From Oxalobacteraceae bacterium (lineage in GTDB: Bacteria; Pseudomonadota; Gammaproteobacteria; Burkholderiales; Burkholderiaceae_D): DNA of 52,474 nucleotides. Below are positions 28,703 through 37,602 of the stretch, piece by piece; the stretch's first letter is position 1; each line of letters begins with the position of its first letter. The position numbers and the translations under genes are program-made. The stretch spans positions 1 to 52,474 of the forward strand of contig JAUYNR010000007.1 of the NCBI GenBank assembly GCA_030698225.1, in the 5' to 3' direction. The notes below the pieces were generated by a model. The model did not search any database and had not been told where the DNA came from. It worked only from the letters and a program-made list of their open reading frames with translations.

Positions 28703-29260
28703 ATGCAAAACCCCGAAAGCGCTGTGACCGATTCCTATAAAAACCAGTTGCACGCAACTCGGCAGTTGGCAGAAACAGTATTGACCTGCACCGAAAAAAT
28801 CGACCAGGTGGTTCTGAGCGCAGCGCATGCGCTGTTCAACGAGCAATTGCAGTTTGCGCAGGCGCTGGTGACCAGTCGCGACATGAAACAGATTGCCTTG
28901 CTGCAATCGAGTTTTCTGTCGCATACGCCCGATTATGTTGCCAAATGCCAGAAAGACATGTTGCAAATATGTCAGGAAACGCAAAACAAGGTCGGAAAAA
29001 CGATAGAGCAATACTTCGAACATGCCAGTAACGTGCCGCTGATGCCGATTCCCATGATGCCCATGACAATGCCGGGAAAAAAGGTTGATGGCGACTTGAT
29101 GGGACCGATGACCGATATGTTCAATGTCTGGAGTACCGCATTCAGGGAAGCGTCGACTCTTGCCACCCAGAATCTCGAGACCGCCCGCAATAATTTTGAA
29201 AAAATCAACAGCACCATTGTGGAAGAAAAGAAAGCCACAATCCGTGAAAAGCAGAAGTAG
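28703..29260 (+). CDS. Phasin family protein (PHA granule-associated)
   Basis: 185 residues, almost wholly helical, without signal peptide or membrane segment. It has the amphipathic, Gln/Ala-rich composition of PF09361 phasins (HATRQLAETVLTCTEKIDQ; FNEQLQFAQALVTS; the C-terminal NLETARNNFEKINSTIVEEKK helix). Phasins coat polyhydroxyalkanoate granules and control their size. An unusual Met/Pro-rich stretch (LMPIPMMPMTMPG, about 113-125) interrupts the helices. CCAGGAG lies upstream of the ATG. No pha synthase gene is in the window. Its place between two stress-protein genes suggests a low-oxygen carbon-storage role (inference). Confidence 0.85.
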   Translation: MQNPESAVTDSYKNQLHATRQLAETVLTCTEKIDQVVLSAAHALFNEQLQFAQALVTSRDMKQIALLQSSFLSHTPDYVAKCQKDMLQICQETQNKVGKTIEQYFEHASNVPLMPIPMMPMTMPGKKVDGDLMGPMTDMFNVWSTAFREASTLATQNLETARNNFEKINSTIVEEKKATIREKQK

Positions 29261-29401
29261 CCGCATCTTGCATGCAGTTGTTTTTTTGCAGCGGCTACCA
29301 GAGATTGATTGGCGTTGAGCTTGCTGAGACCAGCATTCGTCAGTGCTATCCGACGCTCCGAATGTTGGGCTTTTCAGCCCAATCCTGATCAATATTATTA
29401 T

Positions 29402-29472
29402 GGGTATATGGCAATAATGCTATGTTGCCGCATATATTGATTGCGACATAAAAAATACATGGATCAGTATGT
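29402..29472 (+). repeat. Dispersed ~70-bp intergenic element, copy B
   Basis: It starts GGGTATATGG and has the core CCGCATATATTGATTGCG, then ACATAAAAAATACA and ends TCAGTATGT. It lies in the convergent gap between the phasin and response-regulator genes. Confidence 0.85.
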
Positions 29473-29537
29473 GTTTGCGGCCGGGGTGACCGATAGTGCC
29501 GGATCGTCCCTTGGTGCGGGCCTGATATCGGCCGGCG

Positions 29538-30182
29538 TCAGCGATGCGGGGTGCTGATCATGTTTTGCGCGACTGCATACTGGACCAGTTCCGCGAGCGA
29601 ATGCATGTGCATTTTTTGTTGTACGCGGGTTTTGTGGGTGCTGATGGTTTTTACGCTCAGATGCAGGGAGTCGGCAATTTCGGTAACCGATTTGCCGTGC
29701 ACCAGAAGCTTGAAAACTTCGAGTTCGCGGTTCGATAGCCGCTCGTGCGGCAGGCTGTCGTGCGGCTCCATGATTTCCAGTGCCAGTTGCTCGGCGACTT
29801 CGGCGCTGATGTAGGGACGCCCGGACGCCACTCTGGCAATCGCGCTGAGCAATTGCGTTCCCGCGCTTTCCTTGGTCAGGTAGCCGCGCGCCCCGGCCCG
29901 TATCGTGCGCACTGCATATTGTTCTTCTTCGTGCATGGTAAGTACCAGGATCGGCAATTTCGGCGCTTCGCTCTTGATTTGCCGGATCAACTCGATGCCG
30001 CTGCGCCCCGGCATCGAAAGATCCAGCAGCAGCAGGTCAAATCCGCCTTCCCTTACTTTTGCCAGAACTTCAAAGCCGTTGACGGCTTCGCCGACAACTT
30101 CGATGTTTTCTGCGCCGCTCAAAATGCGTTTGAGTCCTTCACGCATAATTGTGTGATCGTCTGCAATGACTAAACGTACCAT
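29538..30182 (-). CDS. NarL/FixJ-type response regulator
   Basis: 214 residues: an N-terminal receiver domain (RLVIADDHTIMREGL; phosphoacceptor Asp in LLLLDLSMPGRSG; Lys in YLTKES) and a C-terminal LuxR-type helix-turn-helix (LSNRELEVFKLLVHGKSVTEIADSLHLSVKTISTHKTRVQQKM). It is a DNA-binding transcription regulator. It follows, 11 bp downstream, a PAS-domain kinase-like gene with an apparent phosphoacceptor loss, so how it gets phosphorylated is open. Its place next to usp and phasin genes suggests control of them (inference). Confidence 0.94.
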   Translation of the reverse strand: MVRLVIADDHTIMREGLKRILSGAENIEVVGEAVNGFEVLAKVREGGFDLLLLDLSMPGRSGIELIRQIKSEAPKLPILVLTMHEEEQYAVRTIRAGARGYLTKESAGTQLLSAIARVASGRPYISAEVAEQLALEIMEPHDSLPHERLSNRELEVFKLLVHGKSVTEIADSLHLSVKTISTHKTRVQQKMHMHSLAELVQYAVAQNMISTPHR

Positions 30183-30193
30183 TGGTTAACCGT

Positions 30194-31336
30194 TCATGAT
30201 GAAAAATGGGGCGAGTTCCAAAGCGGAACAGAGGCATCGATCGCAAGGCCGTGTGGAACGATATTGTAAATGTTGATTGCACCTCCCAGACTATAAATAC
30301 GTTCCTGCATTGCATTTAAGCCATGGGAATCGTGATTGTTTCTCGGCCACGCCGGTATCCCGACGCCATTGTCCTGTATCGAGAGCTTGAGATCGGGATC
30401 CATGCAACCCAGGACGATGCTGACCTTGGTCGCCTGCGCATGTTTTTCGACGTTCAGCAAACACTCCTGAACCACCCTGAAAACGGTGAATGCGATGTGG
30501 CTCTGGATATCGGTTCTCAAGTTCTGGCATTCGAGTTGGCATTGGATAGCGGTTTTTTTCTGGAATGCCCCTGCTGCCCACTCGATCGCTGGCTTCAGGC
30601 CGAAATCGTCCAGCAGCGGCGGGCGCAAGTCCGAGGCGATGCGTTTGGTGGCCGCGATGCTGTCGTCCAGCAAAAGCTGCATTTGTTGCAGCCGTTTCGG
30701 TATCAATTCCGGGTTTGCCCCGAAACTTCCTTCCAGCCAGTGCAGATCCAGTTTCAGTACGCTTAAACGTTGCGCGAGATCGTCATACAGCTTTCCGAAC
30801 AGGTGCTTTTTTTCATCTTCGCACACCCGCTGGTAGGATGCGGCCAGTTTGCGTCGATCGATTTTGTGATTCTCGCCGCGGTTGTCGATTTTCTTATGTT
30901 CCTCCCATTCCCGCAGCGTCAGAACCGTGAAGCGCGTTCCCCGCGCCTGGTAGCGGGAAATCGATACATGCACCGGGGTTCCGCGCGCGCTATTGCCGCC
31001 GGGCGCACAAGCGGGCCCCGGCGAGGAACTCTGCGCAGTCCGGCGCATGGTGGTAAACACGTCTTCGCAGGAAGTCGAGGCGGCCAGGTTCAGGCGTTCC
31101 GGAAACGCCGCCTGCCAGGGTCGGCCCAGCAATTGTTCCTGCTTGCAGCCGAAGATGCGCTCGGCTTGCCGGTTCAGGACCGCGATCTTGTGGGCTTGGT
31201 CCAGAATAACCACCGCATCCGTTTCGGATCGGATTATTTTAGCCAAACCAGCCTCCACGCGGTCGCACGGGCTCCGCCTGATTGCCGTCAATACACCGGC
31301 CAGGCTGGGCGCTTCTTGTTCTGGATGCGGGCTCAT
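30194..31336 (-). CDS. PAS-domain histidine-kinase-like protein (HisKA_3 type) lacking the phosphoacceptor His
   Basis: 380 residues: a PAS domain (about 28-140: VILDQAHKIAVLNRQAERIFGCKQEQLLGRPW), a HisKA_3 dimerisation region (about 165-235) and a HATPase domain (about 260-375: ECLLNVEKHAQ, DNGVGIPAW, HGLNAMQERIYSLGG). In this family the phosphoacceptor is the His in the E-LHD-x-x-x-Q motif. Here the sequence reads GKLYDDLAQR, with Tyr184 (codon TAT at 30787-30785) in its place. The ATPase side looks intact. It may be a pseudokinase, may regulate another kinase, or use another residue. It is co-transcribed with the NarL-type regulator downstream. No membrane segment, so it is a cytoplasmic sensor. 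Confidence 0.88.
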   Translation of the reverse strand: MSPHPEQEAPSLAGVLTAIRRSPCDRVEAGLAKIIRSETDAVVILDQAHKIAVLNRQAERIFGCKQEQLLGRPWQAAFPERLNLAASTSCEDVFTTMRRTAQSSSPGPACAPGGNSARGTPVHVSISRYQARGTRFTVLTLREWEEHKKIDNRGENHKIDRRKLAASYQRVCEDEKKHLFGKLYDDLAQRLSVLKLDLHWLEGSFGANPELIPKRLQQMQLLLDDSIAATKRIASDLRPPLLDDFGLKPAIEWAAGAFQKKTAIQCQLECQNLRTDIQSHIAFTVFRVVQECLLNVEKHAQATKVSIVLGCMDPDLKLSIQDNGVGIPAWPRNNHDSHGLNAMQERIYSLGGAINIYNIVPHGLAIDASVPLWNSPHFSS

Positions 31337-31440
31337 TACTCCTCACTGCAATATCGGCCCGGCACGATGCAGTCTCGACTGATCGTGCCGCATTAATGGT
31401 GTGTACGGCTATGCTGCGATCCAGCGACCGGACATCCCGG

Positions 31441-31905
31441 TTACGGGGTGCTGGATTTTTCCACGCGGTATACCAGCACCGGAATCCGGCATAAGGAAAG
31501 AACCTTCGCGGTGACGCTGCCCAGAATCAGTTGCCCCCACCCGCCGCGACCATGGGATCCCATGAAGATCAGGTCGCAATGATTTTTCTGTGCTGCTTGG
31601 GCGATATTTTTTGCCGGAGTATCCGCAAACTCGATCAGTCCGGTGAACTGCAGGCCGGCGGCATCAGCCGCCGTCTGTATCGTTTGCAGGTATTTTTCCC
31701 CCGCCTGGCGCATCGATGCCATGTACTCTTCTTCGGAAGGATAGCTGGGAGGGATGATTTCCACATAGATTGGGTACTGGTATTCGGGGGCGACGTAAAT
31801 GCCCATCACCTCGGCATTCAATTGCCGCGCAAATTCCACCCCTGCCTGTGCGGCAGTATTGGAAAAGTCGGAACCGTCGGTTGGAATCAGAATCTTTTGA
31901 TACAT
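31441..31905 (-). CDS. Universal stress protein, single UspA domain
   Basis: 154 residues: YQKILIPTDGSDFSNTAAQAGVEFARQL at the start and IFMGSHGRGGWGQLILGSVTAKVL at the end, the ATP-binding G-x2-G-x9-G(S) motif of UspA-like proteins. The upstream frame extends to 32004, but ATG 31905 has a strong GGGAGG ribosome binding site. An FNR-like site (TTGCG-N4-ATCAA) lies 64 bp upstream. It is transcribed divergently from the metallohydrolase gene. Confidence 0.92.
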   Translation of the reverse strand: MYQKILIPTDGSDFSNTAAQAGVEFARQLNAEVMGIYVAPEYQYPIYVEIIPPSYPSEEEYMASMRQAGEKYLQTIQTAADAAGLQFTGLIEFADTPAKNIAQAAQKNHCDLIFMGSHGRGGWGQLILGSVTAKVLSLCRIPVLVYRVEKSSTP

Positions 31906-31968
31906 ATGACCTCCCTTGAAAAGTATATTCCGAAGTGCTGAGCTTGGCAGGCTGCTTGTGATGATGCC

Positions 31969-31982
31969 TTGCGAATGATCAA
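31969..31982 (-). promoter_or_regulatory. FNR-like site (8 of 10 consensus bases) upstream of usp
   Basis: TTGCGAATGATCAA keeps the ATCAA half and changes two bases in the other half. It is weaker than the sites at 11028 and 28503. A chance match is possible, but it shares the TTGCG half with the site at 32082. Confidence 0.5.
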
Positions 31983-32081
31983 ACTGGAATAATGACAATT
32001 GCACACCGGTAATGTCAGTATAGGCGACTGGGGCGATGGTGGTGCGATTTACCGCAGCGCTGGCGCCGGGAGCGCCGCTTA

Positions 32082-32095
32082 TTGCGTCAAATCAA
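32082..32095 (+). promoter_or_regulatory. FNR-like site (8 of 10) upstream of the metallohydrolase gene
   Basis: TTGCGTCAAATCAA is the same variant as at 31969. A -10-like TACATT at 32118-32123 would place the start of transcription close to 41 bp from the box centre. The site overlaps the open frame that precedes the preferred start at 32190, which argues that the frame before 32190 is not translated. Confidence 0.5.
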
Positions 32096-32189
32096 GCGTT
32101 TATCGAATGGCTGGATTTACATTCAAAACATGTTGCAGTCGGAGCGGCCGGCAGCATGTTTTGGCGGCGCTCCCGATCGGAGAACGATT

Positions 32190-33590
32190 TTGCTCAGAAT
32201 GCATTTTTTGGGCGCCGCCGGTACCGTGACCGGGTCGCGCTATCTGCTGGAGACGGCCAAGTTGCGCGTGCTGGTCGATTGCGGCCTGTTCCAGGGCTAC
32301 AAGTATCTGCGCTTGCACAACTGGCAGCCGCCGCTTTTCGATCCGGCCACACTGGAGGCGGTATTGCTCACGCATGCCCATCTGGATCATTCGGGCTATT
32401 TGCCGGTGCTGATGCAGCATGGCTTCAAGGGACAGGTCTTTTGCACCGAAGCCACGCAGGCCTTGTGCGAGGTCTTGCTCAGGGACGCTGCGCACCTGTT
32501 CGAGGAGGAAGCCGCTTACGCCAACCGGCATCAGATCTCCAAGCATAAGCCGGCGCTGCCGCTGTACGGGATATCGGAAGTCGAGGCGGTTTTAAAGCGT
32601 TTTCATGTGGTGCGCACGCATCGGGCTTGCCAGATTGCGCCGACTTTTTCGGCAAAGTGGATCCCGAACGGTCATATCCTCGGTTCGATGTGCATCGCCT
32701 GTACCGTCGATGGCGTGGATATCCTGTTTTCGGGCGATCTCGGCCGACCGCACGATGTTCTGATGAAACCGCCTGAAATTCCCGGGCGGACGGATTATCT
32801 GGTGGTTGAATCGACCTACGGCAATCGCGTCCACGACAACATCGATGCAGAGCAGCAACTGACGGACATCATCCTGTCCACCGTGCAGCGCGGCGGCTCG
32901 GTGCTGATACCGGCGTTTGCAGTCGGCCGCGCGCAGACGCTGCTGTATCTGCTGCTGCGCCTGCGCCGGGATAAGCGGATCCCGAATCTGCCGATTTATC
33001 TCGACAGCCCGATGTCGCAAAACGTGACCGGAATTTATCACCGGTTTCACGAGGCGCTCCAGCTCAGCGCGCAGGATTGTGAAGAAATGACTGCGATGAC
33101 GCGTACCACCCGCACCGCCGAGGAGTCGCAGCGGATCAATGCCGACAAATGGCCGAAGGTCGTGATTTCCGCCAGCGGCATGGCAACCGGCGGACGGGTG
33201 GTGCATCACCTCAAGCAGATGCTGCCCGACGCGCGCAATACGGTGCTGTTCTGCGGCTTCCAGGCCGGCGGCACGCGCGGCGAGAAAATCGTCAGCGGCG
33301 CGCAGACGGTGCGCATCCACGCCCAGGATGTGCCGATCCGGGCCCGCGTGATCCAGATGGATACGCTGTCGGCGCATGCCGATTGCACTGAAATCAGCGC
33401 CTGGCTGAAGCATTTCCGCAGCGCGCCGGTGATGACCTTCGTGACCCATGGCGAGCCGGCCGCGGCCGATGCGATGCGCATCAGGATCGAACGCGAACTG
33501 GGCTGGCCGTGTGCAGTGCCGGAGCAACTCGATTGCTACCGGCTCGCAAAAAGCCAGGTCCAGTTTCTGCCGAAACACCTGCTCGGCTGA
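32190..33590 (+). CDS. MBL-fold RNA metallohydrolase (beta-CASP, RNase J/CPSF-like)
   Basis: 466 residues. The metallo-beta-lactamase core has HFLGAAGTVTGSRYLLE at its start and LLTHAHLDHSGYLPVL (HxHxDH motif) near 55-70. A beta-CASP insertion follows with PTFSAKWIPNGHILGSMCI, FSGDLGRPHD and ESTYGNR. The C-terminal RNA-specificity domain contains SASGMATGGRVVHHLK and DTLSAHADCTEI. The family cuts or trims RNA and is common in proteobacteria next to usp genes. TTG 32190 is preferred (GGAGA six bases upstream); ATG 32199 is only three codons later. An FNR-like site precedes it. Confidence 0.9.
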   Translation: MLRMHFLGAAGTVTGSRYLLETAKLRVLVDCGLFQGYKYLRLHNWQPPLFDPATLEAVLLTHAHLDHSGYLPVLMQHGFKGQVFCTEATQALCEVLLRDAAHLFEEEAAYANRHQISKHKPALPLYGISEVEAVLKRFHVVRTHRACQIAPTFSAKWIPNGHILGSMCIACTVDGVDILFSGDLGRPHDVLMKPPEIPGRTDYLVVESTYGNRVHDNIDAEQQLTDIILSTVQRGGSVLIPAFAVGRAQTLLYLLLRLRRDKRIPNLPIYLDSPMSQNVTGIYHRFHEALQLSAQDCEEMTAMTRTTRTAEESQRINADKWPKVVISASGMATGGRVVHHLKQMLPDARNTVLFCGFQAGGTRGEKIVSGAQTVRIHAQDVPIRARVIQMDTLSAHADCTEISAWLKHFRSAPVMTFVTHGEPAAADAMRIRIERELGWPCAVPEQLDCYRLAKSQVQFLPKHLLG

Positions 33591-33659
33591 CTTCCCGGCT
33601 GGCAGGGATGGCATGAGGGATGAGCATGGCCGTTTTTCTCAATGCAGGAGAAGCCGAAA

Positions 33660-35516
33660 GTGGATAAGACCGACCGCGAGCGCCAATGGAATCTCTGGTA
33701 CCTGGTCTCTGCGGTGCTGGGGGTGCTTTTCCTGCGGCTCATTTTCATGCAGTTGCAGTTGGGCGAGCCCTTGCCGTACAGCGAATTTTTGCAGGAATTA
33801 AGGTCGGACAACGTCAAGGAAGTGGCGATCTACGATAGCCAGATCCAGGGCGTATTGAACCGCCCGCGCGCCGATGGCCGGACCGTATTCGTCACCACCC
33901 GTGTCGATCGGGACTTGGCTGAGGAGCTAACGCAGCACAAGGTAAAATTTTCCGGTGTGATCCAGAGCACTCTGATCCGGGACATCCTGGGCTGGGTCCT
34001 TCCGGTCCTGTTGTTTGTCGGGATATGGATGTTCGTGATCCGGCGCATGATGGAAAAGGGTGGCTTGGGCAGCGGTTTCATGTCGATCGGCAAAAGCCAT
34101 GCGAAAGTCTATGTCGAGCAGGACACCCGGGTCACTTTCGACGATGTGGCGGGGGTCGATGAAGCCAAGGAAGAGCTGCAGGAAGTCATCGGTTTCCTGC
34201 GCGACCCGGGCTCCTACGGCCGCCTCGGGGCGCGGGTGCCGCGCGGCATCCTGCTGGTCGGCCCGCCCGGCACTGGCAAAACCCTGCTGGCGCGGGCGGT
34301 GGCCGGCGAGGCCAGCGTGCCGTTCTTTTCGATCAACGGTTCCGAATTTGTCGAAATGTTCGTCGGCGTCGGCGCGGCACGGGTGCGCGACATGTTCGAG
34401 CAGGCCCGCCAGAAATCGCCGGCCATCATCTTCATTGACGAGATCGATGCACTGGGCCGTGCGCGCGGCGCCTATGGCTTGGGTGGGCACGATGAAAAAG
34501 AGCAGACGCTGAACCAGTTGCTGGCCGAACTGGACGGCTTCGACACCGCATCGGGGCTGGTGCTGCTGGCGGCGACCAATCGGCCGGAAATCCTCGATCC
34601 GGCCTTGCTGCGGGCCGGGCGCTTCGACCGCCAGATACTGGTCGACCGGCCCGACAAGAAGGGCCGGATACAAATCCTCGAAGTCCATTTGCGCAAGGTC
34701 AAGCTGGCCGGCGGCGTCGACCGCGAACAGATTGCCGCACTGACTCCCGGCTTTTCCGGCGCCGACCTGGCCAATCTGGTCAATGAAGCCGCGCTGCTGG
34801 CGACCCGCCGCGGCCGCGACGCGGTGGCGCTGGAGGATTTCACCGCGGCGATCGAACGGATCGTGGCCGGGCTGGAGAAGAAGAATCGCTTGATCAATCC
34901 GCTCGAGCGGGAAGTGGTCGCCTATCACGAAATGGGCCATGCGCTGGTGGCGATAGCGCTGCCGGGCAGCGACTCGGTGCACAAGGTGTCGATTATTCCG
35001 CGCGGCATCGGCTCATTGGGTTACACGATCCAACGCCCGACCGAAGACCGTTTCCTGATGACGCAGCAGGAACTGGAGAACAAGATGGCGGTATTGCTGG
35101 GCGGGCGCGCGGCCGAGCAATTGATTTTCGCGCGCGTCACCACCGGCGCCGCAGATGATCTGGTAAAAGTGACCGAAATCGCCCGCAGCATGGTCACGCG
35201 CTACGGCATGAGCCAGAAGCTGGGGCAGCTTTCCTATGAGGGCAACCGGAATGCTTTCCTGCCGGCTCCGGCAGCCGAATACCAACCCGAAATCAGGACC
35301 TATTCCGAGACCACCGCGCGCGAGATCGATTGTGCGGTGCGAGAAATTGTCGATGCAGCCTTCCTTCGGGCCAGCGCCATCCTGCGGGAAAACCGGGCCG
35401 GACTGGAGGCCGGCGCCAAGAAACTGCTGGACAAGGAAACCCTCAACGAGGACGAAGTCAAGGCGTTCGCCGCGCATCCGGCATTGGCCGTTGCGCCGCC
35501 GGACTCGCCAGGCTAA
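33660..35516 (+). CDS. ftsH: Accessory FtsH-family membrane AAA+ metalloprotease
   Basis: 618 residues with two N-terminal membrane helices around a periplasmic domain ([20 protein letters not shown]), then an AAA domain with Walker [11 protein letters not shown] and Walker [16 protein letters not shown], the SRH region [21 protein letters not shown], and the zinc protease motif HEMGH with a downstream acid. It degrades membrane and cytosolic proteins. The long frame from ATG 33642 lacks a ribosome binding site, whereas GTG 33660 has GGAG nine bases upstream, so I start there. Housekeeping ftsH usually lies next to rlmE/folP; its position here, after stress genes, marks this as a second copy (inference). 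Confidence 0.9.
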   Translation: MDKTDRERQWNLWYLVSAVLGVLFLRLIFMQLQLGEPLPYSEFLQELRSDNVKEVAIYDSQIQGVLNRPRADGRTVFVTTRVDRDLAEELTQHKVKFSGVIQSTLIRDILGWVLPVLLFVGIWMFVIRRMMEKGGLGSGFMSIGKSHAKVYVEQDTRVTFDDVAGVDEAKEELQEVIGFLRDPGSYGRLGARVPRGILLVGPPGTGKTLLARAVAGEASVPFFSINGSEFVEMFVGVGAARVRDMFEQARQKSPAIIFIDEIDALGRARGAYGLGGHDEKEQTLNQLLAELDGFDTASGLVLLAATNRPEILDPALLRAGRFDRQILVDRPDKKGRIQILEVHLRKVKLAGGVDREQIAALTPGFSGADLANLVNEAALLATRRGRDAVALEDFTAAIERIVAGLEKKNRLINPLEREVVAYHEMGHALVAIALPGSDSVHKVSIIPRGIGSLGYTIQRPTEDRFLMTQQELENKMAVLLGGRAAEQLIFARVTTGAADDLVKVTEIARSMVTRYGMSQKLGQLSYEGNRNAFLPAPAAEYQPEIRTYSETTAREIDCAVREIVDAAFLRASAILRENRAGLEAGAKKLLDKETLNEDEVKAFAAHPALAVAPPDSPG

Positions 35517-35565
35517 TTCCGTCTCCAAATCAATCGTGAACGGGAAGGCAAAGTGCACGGTTGAT

Positions 35566-36801
35566 TTAGAAATGGAATAAAAAATACGGCAACCAGGTGG
35601 CCAGTGTGATGACGATCAGGCCCAGCCCGATGCGCGCGGCGAATTGCGTTCCGCCGGCCAGGTAGGCGGCCGCGAACTTGCTGCAGGTATTGGTCGAAAA
35701 TGCTATCAGAATGGCCAGCACCAGTTCGGAATTTTCCAGCATGCCGCCGGCGCCCAGCGACAGCACCGACCCGGCCGCCGCATGCACATCGACCAAACCC
35801 GCTACCGCCGCACCCACGGTAACCGCGGCCTGTCCCAGATGGGTGCGGGCGAAAGCAACTGCTGCAGTCACGCCGGTCAAGACCAGCGCGAACAGTAATG
35901 CCTGCATCAGGTTGAAGGCATGGCCTTTGGGGGTGGCAAAGTCGGCGCTGGCGTGCTGGCCGAACAGGCTGATCGCCGACACCGCGACCGCCGCCGCCAG
36001 ACCCGACAGCAGGCTCGGCCACAAGCTTGCCAGTGCGGCCGGGTAGAGCGTCGCGCTGACGATGAGCAACAACAGAAAGGTGGCGATGTTCGACAGCAGC
36101 GCGCCCGTGACGCAGGCACCGAGCAGGTCCGCCTGTTGTCGGCAGCGGGTTCCCATGGCGGCAATCGTCGCGGTGCTGGAAACAAAACCCGATGCCAGCC
36201 CGGACAGCGCCAACCCCAGCCTGGCGCCGCCCAGGCGCAAGGCAATGTAACCGCCTGCCTGCAGCGTCATGATCAGAATTACCAGGCTCCACAGGCGGCG
36301 CGGGTTGGCTCCCGCCAGCCAGGGAGTCGGCAGGTTCGGCATCAGCGGCAGCACCACCAGCGCGGCGCCCGCCAGCAGCAAGCCGTCGCGCAACTCCGAT
36401 TCGGTTAGGGATTCCCTGAAGAAATGGTGCAGCGGGCTGCGAAAAGCCAGCAAGCCGGTTACCACCACCGCTGCGGCAGCCGACACTGCCGGGTCTTCCA
36501 TCGCATTGATGCCCAGCAGAAAAGTCACAAACAACGCCAGTTCGGTGGTGATGCCGGGGTCGTCCGAGCGATCGCGCCAGTATTGAATCGTGGTGAGGCT
36601 CAGGATCAGCAGTGCGCCGGCAACCACCAGCGCCGGATCCAGCATTTGCGCCAGCGCGCCGGCGACCGACGCCAGCGCAAAACTGCGCACCCCGGCATAC
36701 GCGCGATGCGGCCCGCTGCCTTTGCGGCGCTCGCGATCGATGCCGATCAGCAAACCGCAACCCAGCGCAACCGACAAGCCGATCACTACGGACTCATTCA
36801 T
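35566..36801 (-). CDS. MgtC/SapB-type membrane protein with DUF4010 domain
   Basis: 411 residues with roughly 12 membrane helices. The N-terminal third is MgtC/SapB-like: GLSVALGCGLLIGIDRERRKGSGPHRAYAGVRSFALASVAGALAQ. The rest matches DUF4010 (for example GLASGFVSSTATIAAMGTR and AYLAGGTQFAARIGLGLI). The function is unknown; MgtC-type proteins are linked to magnesium-limited growth and ATPase control, but this larger class is uncharacterised. It ends convergently with ftsH, 49 bp apart. A 7-bp pair AAATCAA / TTGATTT in that gap could be a weak bidirectional hairpin. Confidence 0.85.
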   Translation of the reverse strand: MNESVVIGLSVALGCGLLIGIDRERRKGSGPHRAYAGVRSFALASVAGALAQMLDPALVVAGALLILSLTTIQYWRDRSDDPGITTELALFVTFLLGINAMEDPAVSAAAAVVVTGLLAFRSPLHHFFRESLTESELRDGLLLAGAALVVLPLMPNLPTPWLAGANPRRLWSLVILIMTLQAGGYIALRLGGARLGLALSGLASGFVSSTATIAAMGTRCRQQADLLGACVTGALLSNIATFLLLLIVSATLYPAALASLWPSLLSGLAAAVAVSAISLFGQHASADFATPKGHAFNLMQALLFALVLTGVTAAVAFARTHLGQAAVTVGAAVAGLVDVHAAAGSVLSLGAGGMLENSELVLAILIAFSTNTCSKFAAAYLAGGTQFAARIGLGLIVITLATWLPYFLFHF

Positions 36802-36869
36802 GCTGACAAGAACGGTGGAGGGAACGGTTATGGTGTTTCAATGGTTGTCAGGCAATAGATTTCTTGCTG

Positions 36870-36940
36870 GAGTATGCGTATTTTCAATGCCTTTCACGCA
36901 ATAAAACATTGCGACATTAAAAATACAACTATCAGTATGT
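36870..36940 (+). repeat. Dispersed ~70-bp intergenic element, copy C
   Basis: It starts GAGTATGCG and has ACGCAATAAAACATTGCG at the core, then ACATTAAAAATACA and ends TCAGTATGT. It lies between the start of the DUF4010 gene and the end of the lipoprotein gene, both on the minus strand. Confidence 0.85.
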
Positions 36941-36941
36941 T

Positions 36942-37418
36942 TTAATATGAACTGCCAGTCGGCTTCGATTGCTGGCCGGATTTCCCTACCGATTGCTTGA
37001 GTTTGTCGAGCGATGCGTTGAAGGATGCCTTCATGTCGGCCCAGGCGCCTGCGCTGGCATCCTTGAGTGCGTTGAATTTCGTCTCCAGTTCCTTGAGGCC
37101 CTGTTCGAGGACCCGAGTCTCCGCTGTCAGCTTTTCTTTCAGGGCGGCGCTGGCGTCTTTCGCCTTGACCCCCAGTTCATCGATCTTGGTTTTCAACTGG
37201 TCGATTTCCTGGCGCGCCATTTTCAACGTGGATTCGCGCTCGCTCTGGGGAACCGTCGCTGCACCGTTTGCACCGCCTTGCGCGGCCTCGGTCTGCGGTG
37301 CAGGGGGTTCTGTTGTATCCGCTTTCGGCAGCGGCATTTCAGCCTTTTCACACCCGGCCAGCAAGCTCAGGCTGGTCGCCAGGGCGATTGCAATCACAGG
37401 TAATCGGCTTCGTTTCAT
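36942..37418 (-). CDS. Lipoprotein with long coiled-coil region
   Basis: 158 residues. A lipoprotein signal peptide (MKRSRLPVIAIALATSLSLLAGC) ends in a lipobox LLAGC at about residue 23, followed by a Pro/Thr/Ala linker (about 25-60) and a helical, Lys/Glu-rich coiled coil (about 60-150: MARQEIDQLKTKIDELGVKAKD...). It should sit in the envelope as a lipid-anchored protein; function is unknown. It is a single gene followed by repeat copy C. The frame runs back to 37508, but the signal peptide sets the start at 37418. Confidence 0.75.
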   Translation of the reverse strand: MKRSRLPVIAIALATSLSLLAGCEKAEMPLPKADTTEPPAPQTEAAQGGANGAATVPQSERESTLKMARQEIDQLKTKIDELGVKAKDASAALKEKLTAETRVLEQGLKELETKFNALKDASAGAWADMKASFNASLDKLKQSVGKSGQQSKPTGSSY

Positions 37419-37572
37419 CTTGGACCTCACAGGGAAGAGTGAAAAATATGGAACGCCGTGCAGCAAGAATGACGCACATCGGGAGGCGCAATGCCGTGCC
37501 TGGCCCAAGTCGCCGCATTTCCAGCCTAATGCATGAGACCGCAGGCTGTCTGAGAAAAATCAAGTCGGCGCG

Positions 37573-37602
37573 AAAAAAGGCGGCTTTGCGTACTCAAGCC
37601 GC
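37573..37602 (-). terminator. Intrinsic terminator overlapping the end of recJ
   Basis: On the minus strand GCGGCTT pairs with AAGCCGC over a 9-nt loop and is followed by CTTTTTT. The left arm includes the last codons of recJ. Confidence 0.75.

Noticed and set aside
29365..29382. Hairpin TTGGGCT / AGCCCAA as phasin terminator
   Set aside because: The stem is clear but no T-tract follows, so termination is not supported.
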